A stretch of DNA of 64,000 nucleotides, from contig DHXU01000003.1 in NCBI GenBank assembly GCA_002413835.1, positions 62,910 through 126,909 on the forward strand, written 5' to 3'. Of this stretch, positions 57,057 through 64,000 are shown one piece after another. Origin of the DNA: Candidatus Saccharibacteria bacterium UBA5148. Its GTDB lineage: Bacteria > Patescibacteriota > Saccharimonadia > Saccharimonadales > UBA4665. The stretch's first letter is position 1. Each line of letters opens with the position of its first letter. The translations under genes were made by a program, and so were the position numbers. The notes under the pieces were generated by a model. The model searched no databases. It was given only the letters and a program-made list of their open reading frames with translations, and was not told the DNA's origin.

Positions 57057-57114
57057 ACCGGACCCTTGGGACGTGTCGTCTCATTGCGCTTTGCGCAACA
57101 CGGGTCCGGTATTT
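57057..57114 (+). terminator. Branched hairpin with ATTTT tail
   Basis: ACCGGACCC (57057-57065) pairs with GGGTCCGGT (57102-57110). Inside lie GTGT/ACAC and TTGCGC-TTT-GCGCAA, and ATTTTC follows. With the previous hairpin it insulates the GC-rich gene. The rest of 56957-57454 holds a TATAAT near 57180 and no gene. Confidence 0.6.
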
Positions 57115-57454
57115 TCATGCCTATCATTCTTATTCTGACGACAAATGATAAGATACTGACTTCTTGACCCCTGAATGTATAATATAAGGTAGCAACACAA
57201 GTACTGGCTTCCCTGCTCGGGCAACCTTTCCACTCGTGGGCTTCATACATGGCAACCACCCTACCCGCTCCGCGGAAGGCTCTGCGCGCTACATAAAGAC
57301 ATTAGTTCCCTGCCAGATTCAAGCGACGAGCGGTCGCCGAAGATCGAATACACGCACGCAGGTAGCTCTCACAATCAAAGCCGTCTCGACTGTTATAACC
57401 CCTGTTATTAAGCTAACTGGTGATTTTGTGAGGCCCTTGATAAGGGAGAGACGT

Positions 57455-57736
57455 ATGGACCCAACTATTGAGATAAACGAGCGAGTCGATGTGGTCGTGA
57501 TTTTTCGAAAGCATGCTGACATTGGTGCGTTCTGCGTGCCGTACCGCATGCGATGGCGCGGACGCGACATAGAGCTGTCGGAGCTGGCGCTGCGCCATCC
57601 GACGACGCAGGGCAAGCGGATGCTGCACGTGTTTCATATGAGTGACGGCGTAAATGACTATCGGCTGGAGTTCGACGCTGAGGCGCTCATATGGATGCTT
57701 GTAGCGCTGCTACCTGGAACGGGAGGTGACCTATGA
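57455..57736 (+). CDS. Small protein coupled to DinB, 93 aa
   Basis: A 93-aa protein directly in front of the Y-family polymerase, overlapping it by 4 nt (ATGA). It has a beta-rich core (VDVVVIFRKHADIGAFCVPY, then MRWRGRDIELSELALRH) and a WMLVALLPG end. The W-RGR pattern recalls the DUF6504-type proteins found beside translesion polymerases in Actinobacteria; this is tentative. GGGAG lies before the ATG at 57455. A role in controlling or recruiting DinB is inferred from coupling. Confidence 0.68.
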   Translation: MDPTIEINERVDVVVIFRKHADIGAFCVPYRMRWRGRDIELSELALRHPTTQGKRMLHVFHMSDGVNDYRLEFDAEALIWMLVALLPGTGGDL

Positions 57737-59160
57737 GCCAGCCACCTGACAATAACGATGCCGGTATGGTCCACGGCGGCTGGGCCCTGCCCTACCTCAC
57801 GCCTGCGCCGTTGCCGAAACCGGACGCTGGCAATGCTCATGGTACAGCATCGTACACCGGCTCGCACCAGACTGTGAGCGGTCGCTGCCGTACTAGCGGT
57901 GATGCCGCCAAGTACCACTTGAACACTGAAGAGCCGCAGCTGATGCACATCGACCTGAACAGTGCCTTTGCCTCGGCTGAGCAACAGGCCTGGCCGAGTC
58001 TGCGCGGCCGGCCGATGGGTGTCACGAACCGCATCTCCAAGGAATGCTGCGTCATTGCGGCGTCCTACGAGGCCAAGGCACTTGGTATCAAGGTCGGCTG
58101 CCGCCGCACGGAGGCTATGGCGCTGTGTCCGGACTTCGTGATGCTGGAGACTGACCCCAGCAAGTACACCTTCATGTACCAGAACCTGATGCGTATCATG
58201 AAGACCTACTCGCCGAATATCAAGATGAAGAGTATCGATGAGGGAGTGATAGATTTTCATGGCACGCGGCTGGTAAATTCGCGCTCGCTGTGCGAGATTG
58301 GTATGGAGATTAAACAGCGCATGAAGGATGAGGTTGGTAAGTTCATGCGCGTCAACGTCGGTATCGGGCCGAATCGTTTCCTGGCCAAGACGGCGGCTGG
58401 ACTGCACAAGCCGGACGGATTGGACACTATCGACCACACCAACCTGATAGATATCTATAAATCTCTTGAGCTGACTGATCTGACGGGCATTGCTGAGGCT
58501 TACGGTGCCCGGCTGAAGGCTCATGGCATCCATACGCCGCTGCAGTTTCTGGAGGCTCCCGACGATCTGTTACGCCGCAAGGTGTTCAAGAGCATCAACG
58601 GCCTGCACTGGCATGAACGGCTGCGCGGTTACGAAGTTGATGATTACGTTACCAATTTGGGGATGGTCGGCCGCCAGTGGGTCGTCAAAACCCCCAGTAA
58701 CGATGACGAATACCTGCGCTCCTGTCTGCACTTTCTGACGGAGACGACGGCTATGAAGCTGCGATTCCGCAATGTCGAGGCCCGCGGTGTCTGTGTCTGG
58801 CTGGGTTTCGCGGCCGGCGGCGGCTGGAAGGATAAGCAGATGCTGCACACCACCATATACACCAACCAGGATATCTGGCTGCAGGTGTCACGCCTGTTCG
58901 ACCGCCGCCCTGGTCACATGGTGGTGCGTATTATGGGTCTCTATCTGTACGAGTTGACACCGAGCACGCGGAGCCAGTTGAGCATGTTTGATGATGTCGA
59001 AAAGGCCGATTATCTGACCAAAGCGATGGACGAGATTAATGATTTCTACGGCTCATTTACGGTCTATTCGGCCGATACCCTGACTGGCACGCGCCACGTC
59101 AAACAAAAGATTCCCTTCGGTGGCACGGAGTATTTTGAATTATTACTGAAACGGGCGTAA
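57733..59160 (+). CDS. dinB: Y-family DNA polymerase (DinB/Pol IV type)
   Basis: Translesion polymerase, 475 aa. After a 70-residue polar N-terminal extension the palm motif MHIDLNSAFASAEQQ (about residues 71-85, catalytic Asp) and SIDEGVIDF (about 165-173, catalytic Asp-Glu) are present, followed by the RVNVGIGPNRFLAK thumb region and the little-finger domain. The common SIDEAYLD motif here has Gly and Val variants. No beta-clamp motif was identified with confidence. Coupled to a 93-aa partner. Confidence 0.9.
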   Translation: MSQPPDNNDAGMVHGGWALPYLTPAPLPKPDAGNAHGTASYTGSHQTVSGRCRTSGDAAKYHLNTEEPQLMHIDLNSAFASAEQQAWPSLRGRPMGVTNRISKECCVIAASYEAKALGIKVGCRRTEAMALCPDFVMLETDPSKYTFMYQNLMRIMKTYSPNIKMKSIDEGVIDFHGTRLVNSRSLCEIGMEIKQRMKDEVGKFMRVNVGIGPNRFLAKTAAGLHKPDGLDTIDHTNLIDIYKSLELTDLTGIAEAYGARLKAHGIHTPLQFLEAPDDLLRRKVFKSINGLHWHERLRGYEVDDYVTNLGMVGRQWVVKTPSNDDEYLRSCLHFLTETTAMKLRFRNVEARGVCVWLGFAAGGGWKDKQMLHTTIYTNQDIWLQVSRLFDRRPGHMVVRIMGLYLYELTPSTRSQLSMFDDVEKADYLTKAMDEINDFYGSFTVYSADTLTGTRHVKQKIPFGGTEYFELLLKRA

Positions 59161-59240
59161 GCCGCAAAAAGGAAGGAATTATACAACTATTAGACATAGT
59201 CAACAATAAAGTATTATAGAAAGCAATTCATGAAGACTCT

Positions 59241-60632
59241 TTACTGGTATGTGACTTTGCCGGCGTCGCTGACGATTGAGATCCAGGTCTGACCGGGGTT
59301 GAGCGGCAATACTTTACCGGCGTCATCTTTGAATTCGAACTGGCTTTTCGGCTCGCCTTTGGTCCAGGTGCCAGTTTGGACGGTACCGTCCTGAAAGACG
59401 AACATCTTGCCGCTGCCAATGGTGGTGTACTGCGAGTGGTAGCCGTCGGCCATCAGACTGTATGGCATGACTAGTGAGATGACAACCTTCGGGGTCAGCT
59501 GGGTGTTACTTTCGGCGTCGAGATGTGGTGCCCCACCCTCGGAGCGCTTGTAGCTGTTGCTGGGAGCGTCGTAATCATAATGGGCGCTGTAGTAATCTCC
59601 GGAAATGGCGAAGTTGATGCTGTTCGCGGCCGTCCGGGCATCATCTATGATTTTTGGAGGGCCGTGCGGATCGGGGGCTGGAGCAGGTGCCGGCGCTTTG
59701 TATGGCTGCTCAGTTTTGCGGGCAAAGCTGGTGAAGGTACTCTTGTCGTAACCTTTGCTTTTTTCCAGATCAACCAGTTGGGCTATACCGGTATAGACGT
59801 TGTGCGGGGCGTAGCGGGTGGTGATACGGTGGTAGGCGACGGGATTGTAGAACTGGTCGAGGTCTTTGACCTGGATGTCCTTGATGCGCTGTATGGCATC
59901 CGGGCTGCCGCCGACATGGGCGTAGCTGGCGTCAAATGCCATAGCCCAGTCGAGGTAATATGGCCGTGAACTGCGGATCGGTCCGACGTTACCGGGCTGG
60001 GCTTCCTGATACAATGCCAGGAAACGCGTAATGCCGGCTTCGGCGATGGCTTCATAGACCACGCCGGCTTCTTTGAGGCCGGACTGTGGTCGGGCATCCG
60101 GGCTGTTCTCGATCATGACACCAGTGACTGGCAGATCACGCTGTGCAGCGGTGACGACCATGCCGGTCAGCGGTGAGACGATAGGCTTTGGCGCTGGCGC
60201 GACGACTGCTTTGGCTTTGGTGGCAACTGGCTTGGCCGGCTCGGGACGACTGCGTGTCAGGGCGAATGTCGTACCGCCGGCAATCAGTACAACCGCGACA
60301 GCACTGATGATAAATAATTTCTTTTTGGAGACTGTCCAACGCTTGAACAGTGTGACGGTACTGGATTTCGGCTTGGCTACGATGTCTGCGCTGGCGTGGG
60401 CTGGCAGTAATAATTCGTCGGCGTCGGTCGTGCCTGCAGCCGCTGTACCGGCATTATTTGCAGTATTGCTGGCAGCAACTTGCTCAGGGGTGCGGAAGTC
60501 CGACGAATCCGGTTCTGCCGATGCTTGCAAGGATGGTAGTACCAGCGTCTCCGGATTACGCGGACGTAAGTCCCGGCCTGAGTCGAGTCTGGTTGGTTGT
60601 TTGCTTGGCACCTGCTGAAAGTCATCAATCAT
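59241..60632 (-). CDS. DUF3048 (YerB-like) membrane-anchored protein
   Basis: A 463-aa protein. A polar N-terminal region of about 100 residues precedes one transmembrane helix (about 106-125) and an extracytoplasmic DUF3048 domain (about 160-460), recognised by SPLTGMVV, VMIENSPDARPQSGL, AEAGITRFLALYQ and GPIRSSRPYYLDW. YerB-type proteins are cell-wall-associated and of unknown biochemical activity. The start at 60632 is used because TGATACAAT ends 7 nt upstream. Confidence 0.87.
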   Translation of the reverse strand: MIDDFQQVPSKQPTRLDSGRDLRPRNPETLVLPSLQASAEPDSSDFRTPEQVAASNTANNAGTAAAGTTDADELLLPAHASADIVAKPKSSTVTLFKRWTVSKKKLFIISAVAVVLIAGGTTFALTRSRPEPAKPVATKAKAVVAPAPKPIVSPLTGMVVTAAQRDLPVTGVMIENSPDARPQSGLKEAGVVYEAIAEAGITRFLALYQEAQPGNVGPIRSSRPYYLDWAMAFDASYAHVGGSPDAIQRIKDIQVKDLDQFYNPVAYHRITTRYAPHNVYTGIAQLVDLEKSKGYDKSTFTSFARKTEQPYKAPAPAPAPDPHGPPKIIDDARTAANSINFAISGDYYSAHYDYDAPSNSYKRSEGGAPHLDAESNTQLTPKVVISLVMPYSLMADGYHSQYTTIGSGKMFVFQDGTVQTGTWTKGEPKSQFEFKDDAGKVLPLNPGQTWISIVSDAGKVTYQ

Positions 60633-60639
60633 AAGCACT

Positions 60640-60648
60640 ATTGTATCA
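60640..60648 (-). promoter_or_regulatory. Extended -10 promoter of the DUF3048 gene
   Basis: TGATACAAT on the minus strand, 7 nt before the ATG at 60632. Confidence 0.55.
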
Positions 60649-60682
60649 ACCGACGGCTGGTACGCCTAGCTAATTGCGCTTT

Positions 60683-62158
60683 TTACAAAGATTCGAGCTG
60701 TCTGTCGATACGCTGCAGGCTGCGTTCCTTGCCGAGAACCGCCAGAGTGTCTGCCAGTCCGGGACTGGACGGCGCCTGGGTGCTGGCGATGCGGATCAGG
60801 CTGAAAAGGACGGCTGGCTTCTGGCCGGTCTGCTCGAGCAGGTCGTTGAGTTTGTGCGTCAGATCATCGACACTGAAATCGCTAGTCTCAAGCGCTGTCC
60901 GGCTGCGTGCCAGCAATTCTTTGAGCTCAGCCGGCTCGACTTTCTTGAGCTGCTTATGTCCACTGATGAGCTCCGGATCGACCGGCAGATCGACGAAGAA
61001 GAAGCGGGTCAGCTCTGGTAATTCCTTGAAAAACTTCAGGCGTTCCTGGACTAACCCTAGTATCTGGCGCCGATATTCTTCGGGGTAGTCGGTGGCCTCA
61101 GGCGGCCAGTAATCATAAGGGGCTTGACAGAGGGTGTACAAAGTGTCGAGGTCAAGCGACCGGATGTGTGCCCCGTTCATCCAGAGCAGGCGCTGCTCGT
61201 CGAAGCGTGCCCCGCTCTTCTGGACCTTGGCCAGACTGAATTTTTGGACCAGTTCATCGATACTGAATATTTCCTGCTCGCTGCCATCGTTCCAGCCCAT
61301 GCTGGCGATGAAGTTGACTAGCGTCTCCGGCAGGAAGCCGTCGCGGATGTAATCCAGGACGTCTTTGGCGCCGTCGCGCTTGCTGAGCTTTTTCTTGCCG
61401 TCGGGGCCGAGGATGTGTGGCATGGTGGCCAGCAGTGGCCGGCCCTGCCCTGGCAGGATGCCGAGGGCTTCGTAGAGGTTGAGGTAATTTGGCGTACTGG
61501 AGACGAATTCCTGGCCGCGAATCACGTGTGTAACTTCCATCTCGGCGTCATCGACGATGTGGGCAAAATTATATGTTGGATAGCCGTCCGACTTCATCAG
61601 GATAAAGTCGTCGATGGCTTCGTCGCCGGCGTGCAGGTCGCCCATGACTTCGTCGTGCCACTGGTAATCCTTGGGGTCGGATTTGAAACGGAGCGCGGTG
61701 CTGCCATCCCATGCAGGCAGATTGCCATTGGCGTCAGGCCCTGGACGATGATTGCGGTAGAGGAATGGTTGCCTGGCAGCCTGGGCCTGCTCGCGGAAAG
61801 CTTGCACTTCGGCTGGAGTGTAAGGGTCGGCATATGCCCGGCCCGCGGCGATCAACTTCTCTGCCCACAGTTTGTAGCTGGCCAGGCGCTGACTCTGAAT
61901 ATACGGACCATGCGGGCCGCCCCCGTCGGGCTTGCCGACGCCTTCGTCCCATTCCAGGCCGAGAGCCCGAAGTGAATCCTGGATGTGCTGTCCGGATCCT
62001 TCGACTTCCCTCGCCTTATCCGTATCTTCGAGACGTAATATAAATGTGCCGCCGGCCTGCCGGGCGACGAGCCAGGCAAACAAAGCGGTACGGATGCCGC
62101 CGACATGCAAAAATCCAGTCGGGCTGGGAGCGAAACGGGTACGGACAGTGTGTGACAT
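60683..62158 (-). CDS. gltX: Glutamyl-tRNA synthetase
   Basis: Charges tRNA-Glu. The 491-aa class I enzyme has the HIGH-like motif APSPTGFLHVGG near the N-terminus, the KLSKR motif (KKKLSKRDGAK, about residues 240-250) and a C-terminal helical anticodon-binding region. I start at the ATG at 62158: TATAAT lies 7 nt upstream and overlaps the first ATG of the longer frame. Ends 45 nt from the DUF3048 gene on the same strand. Confidence 0.95.
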   Translation of the reverse strand: MSHTVRTRFAPSPTGFLHVGGIRTALFAWLVARQAGGTFILRLEDTDKAREVEGSGQHIQDSLRALGLEWDEGVGKPDGGGPHGPYIQSQRLASYKLWAEKLIAAGRAYADPYTPAEVQAFREQAQAARQPFLYRNHRPGPDANGNLPAWDGSTALRFKSDPKDYQWHDEVMGDLHAGDEAIDDFILMKSDGYPTYNFAHIVDDAEMEVTHVIRGQEFVSSTPNYLNLYEALGILPGQGRPLLATMPHILGPDGKKKLSKRDGAKDVLDYIRDGFLPETLVNFIASMGWNDGSEQEIFSIDELVQKFSLAKVQKSGARFDEQRLLWMNGAHIRSLDLDTLYTLCQAPYDYWPPEATDYPEEYRRQILGLVQERLKFFKELPELTRFFFVDLPVDPELISGHKQLKKVEPAELKELLARSRTALETSDFSVDDLTHKLNDLLEQTGQKPAVLFSLIRIASTQAPSSPGLADTLAVLGKERSLQRIDRQLESL

Positions 62159-62165
62159 AGGAAAC

Positions 62166-62171
62166 ATTATA
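62166..62171 (-). promoter_or_regulatory. -10 box of gltX
   Basis: TATAAT on the minus strand, 7 nt before the ATG at 62158. Confidence 0.65.
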
Positions 62172-62206
62172 GAAGATATTTATGCGATCATAAACAAATT
62201 GGACTT

Positions 62207-62746
62207 TTATGATGTCCGTTGTATGGGCGCACTGCGCCATTGTTGCCAGGATAAACTATGAGTTTCGGCAATCCGGCCCAGACTTTTGTAAAGACCATGG
62301 GTTTGAAACTGGATACCTCGGATTGCATCATGGCTTACTGTGGCTTTATTCATACCATCGGGGTCAGCTGCATAATAATCGTCATTCGCAGTTAGTGCCC
62401 GCTGGACGCCTTCTATACCGAATGTATATATTGAGTGACCTAATGTAACGAACTCCTGAGCAGTTACTACTACCACGTCTTCTGGATCGTCTTTTTCTGC
62501 AGTTAATTTTTCAATCAATCCTCTACAGAAAACTCTTTTTGTAAGGTCGTTTTCCAAGATATCAGTTGCTTGAGCGGTATCTGCCAATAGGCTTTGATGA
62601 CTGTAGGCGTTCCAGGTTTGTTCTGAGAGTCGACTACCCCACACCGCGTAATAAGACACCGCCTTAATTGCTAAGCTGGCTTCAGGAGAATTGGCGACAA
62701 TGTCTGTCGCGATGAGTGCGTTGTCGGATTCTGCACCTGTAATCAT
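62207..62746 (-). CDS. Hypothetical protein, 179 aa
   Basis: Not recognised. A soluble, acidic, helix-rich protein without signal peptide or metal motif; aromatic residues cluster in SYYAVWGSRLSEQTWNAYSH (about residues 31-50). It has its own TTGACT/TACAGT promoter with 8 nt to the ATG, so it is an independent leaderless unit between gltX and the last gene. Confidence 0.65.
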   Translation of the reverse strand: MITGAESDNALIATDIVANSPEASLAIKAVSYYAVWGSRLSEQTWNAYSHQSLLADTAQATDILENDLTKRVFCRGLIEKLTAEKDDPEDVVVVTAQEFVTLGHSIYTFGIEGVQRALTANDDYYAADPDGMNKATVSHDAIRGIQFQTHGLYKSLGRIAETHSLSWQQWRSAPIQRTS

Positions 62747-62754
62747 GACAAGGT

Positions 62755-62783
62755 ACTGTACGATGTAACAGCTCTCAAGTCAA
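62755..62783 (-). promoter_or_regulatory. Promoter of the 179-aa gene
   Basis: On the minus strand TTGACT (62778-62783), 17-nt spacer, TACAGT (62755-62760), 8 nt before the ATG at 62746. Confidence 0.65.
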
Positions 62784-62807
62784 CGATGTTATCATACGAA
62801 AAAGTCT

Positions 62808-64000
62808 TTACATAGAGCTGGCGACGTCGAGTAACTGGGCGGTTGACAGGCTGGAGTTACCATCGACGGTGTACCAGATGCCGCTGTCGACCCAGGTAGC
62901 GGTGTTGTTGCCGAGGAGGTAGACAGTCCGGCCGGCGCGGGAGTAGGTCTTGTAGGCAGAATTAGCGCTGGATACGAAGTTGCTGAGCAGTGCCTGGCTG
63001 TCCCATGAAGAGGCCTTCTGAGTGATGTTGAACTGGCGGCTGTCCTGGGGCGACGTGAAATTGACCGTTACATTGCCCGGGCTGTATGACAAAAAGCCGA
63101 AAGTAAAGCCCGAGGGGCTGCTGGCTGGCATGGTGGCGTGCAGACCGGACCGGTAGGAGGCGAGCTCAAGGCTCAGGCTGGGAATATTCTGATATGCCAG
63201 GAAGCCGATGAGAAAGAGGGCCACAACGGTGGCGCTGACGAAACCGAACACGCGGCCGCGCTTGCCTTTGGTCTTCTTGCCTTCATATGTCTGTTCGTGG
63301 CTGGAGGCGTCGGCCAAGGCTTGCTCGAAGATATCCATCTTGGGCATATCAGACAGGTTAGACAAGGGCGCTGTCGAAGGACGCTGAATTCTTGCTGGCT
63401 GCTGGGTAGCGGCGCGCTGAGACATTTGAGCCGAGCGGTACTGTCCAGGCTGGGGTCTCGACATCTTGCTGGTTGCTGGGCTGGCCGCTGGTGTACTGGC
63501 AAATGCATAGTGCTGAGCTGACTGGTTTACAGACTGCAACTGCTGCGGCGCGGCGGAGCCTGCAAACACACCGGACATGTTAGCGCCGGACACTACTGTT
63601 GTGGCTGCACTGTAACGGCTAACTGCCGGGCTCTTTATCATCCGCTCGGCGCGGCGGTGGCGAACCTGGTTGACACTGTTGTAGGAGATCTTGGGGGCGA
63701 CCGTCTGCAGTGGTACCTTTGCCAGCAGGTCAGTTCGGGTCTGGGCTTTGATGACGGCTTCTGATTTGATAACCGGCTTCTTGACGGCACTGCGCATAAG
63801 AGTCGTTGCCTTTTGCGGCGCGTGCGGAGTAGTAGTAATACCAGGATTATGGGCTTTGCGGGCGGCAGTTTTGGCTGCCAGCACGGCCTGTCCAGCCGCT
63901 TGAGATACAGGCTTTCGGGCCGCGGGAGTTGCCTGCAACTGCTTGGGGGCTAGCGCAGTGGTGCTTCGGCTGACACGTCGAAAGCCGTCGATTGAGCCGC
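62808..64000 (-). CDS. Membrane protein with long disordered N-terminus (runs off the window)
   Basis: The frame is open to the last base (GSIDGFRRVSRSTTALAPKQ before the first in-window start), so the true start lies beyond 64000. At least 250 N-terminal residues are basic and rich in Ala, Ser, Pro and Gln. One transmembrane helix (FVSATVVALFLIGFLAY) follows, then an extracytoplasmic domain of about 125 residues with YLLGNNTATWVDSGIWYTVDG near its end. That C-terminal pattern recalls DUF4367-type domains. Function unknown. Confidence 0.65.
   Translation of the reverse strand, partial: GSIDGFRRVSRSTTALAPKQLQATPAARKPVSQAAGQAVLAAKTAARKAHNPGITTTPHAPQKATTLMRSAVKKPVIKSEAVIKAQTRTDLLAKVPLQTVAPKISYNSVNQVRHRRAERMIKSPAVSRYSAATTVVSGANMSGVFAGSAAPQQLQSVNQSAQHYAFASTPAASPATSKMSRPQPGQYRSAQMSQRAATQQPARIQRPSTAPLSNLSDMPKMDIFEQALADASSHEQTYEGKKTKGKRGRVFGFVSATVVALFLIGFLAYQNIPSLSLELASYRSGLHATMPASSPSGFTFGFLSYSPGNVTVNFTSPQDSRQFNITQKASSWDSQALLSNFVSSANSAYKTYSRAGRTVYLLGNNTATWVDSGIWYTVDGNSSLSTAQLLDVASSM

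Noticed and set aside
57020..57259. 79-aa minus-strand frame after the secreted gene
   Set aside because: Overlaps two strong hairpins and has no promoter or ribosome binding site.
57658..58533. 291-aa open frame on the minus strand
   Set aside because: Antisense to dinB, which has all catalytic motifs.
1..64000. UGA-as-glycine genetic code, CRISPR arrays and insertion sequences
   Set aside because: UGA terminates several well-defined genes (for example murG) and no in-frame UGA was needed; no regularly spaced repeat array and no transposase was seen.

Overview
The window reads as a stretch of the chromosome of a streamlined bacterium from the Candidate Phyla Radiation, most likely a Saccharibacteria (TM7) relative; the assignment is inference from gene content. 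The signs are a short division and cell-wall cluster without most of the mur ligases, many small lineage-specific proteins, a sigma-region-4/HARE regulator, a TasA-like protein next to its own signal peptidase, sparse metabolism and dprA. UGA is a normal stop (murG and others end in TGA), so this is not one of the UGA=Gly candidate phyla. A large share of genes have a Pribnow box, often of the extended TGn type, only 6-7 nt before the start codon, which indicates leaderless mRNAs. This signal was used to choose several starts.

Layout. 1-7 kb: end of glycyl-tRNA synthetase, a secreted phospholipase D-like protein, a LysM/Rpf-type muralytic protein, PspC, RNase H, CYTH and NYN proteins. 7-15 kb: a SanA-like membrane protein, a KwaB-like (DUF4868) protein, a lone prephenate dehydratase, a PIF1-like helicase with peptide deformylase, the TasA-like/SipW-like pair, an MBL-fold protein and an aldo-keto reductase. 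15.3-24.7 kb: the dcw cluster mraZ-rsmH-(19-aa ORF)-ftsL-ftsI-mraY-ftsW-murG-ftsQ, with a four-box MraZ operator in front. 24.7-34 kb: a gene-poor stretch, the sigma4/HARE regulator, topA, a small gene behind an attenuator-like leader, dprA, and a structured transcript of about 390 nt with its own promoter and terminator. 34-43 kb: pth, der, an EEP-family protein, a pseudouridine synthase and a two-component pair. 43-46 kb: an accessory region between tRNA-Glu(CUC) and a decayed tRNA-Glu-like sequence, carrying a toxin-antitoxin pair, a sugar transferase, a methyltransferase and a gene fragment. 46-55 kb: an ADP-ribosyltransferase-like protein, Nudix, RlmH, a TylF-like methyltransferase, a HAM1-type pyrophosphatase, a hydrolase/kinase/transporter operon and a lytic transglycosylase. 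55-64 kb: a secreted, GC-rich protein probably acquired from Actinobacteria, a Y-family polymerase with a small partner, a DUF3048 lipoprotein-like protein, gltX and a membrane protein running off the right edge.

Together the genes serve translation (glyQS, def, pth, gltX, rlmH, rluB-like, der), envelope growth and remodelling (dcw, Rpf, SLT, SanA-like, DUF3048), DNA topology, uptake and repair (topA, dprA, PIF1, DinB), and surface or interaction functions (PLD, TasA/SipW, sugar transferase, horizontally acquired secreted protein). The strongest novelty candidates are the roughly 390-nt RNA at 33454-33846, a two-member four-cysteine protein family, the 19-aa ORF plus hairpin inside the dcw cluster, and the leaderless promoter architecture.
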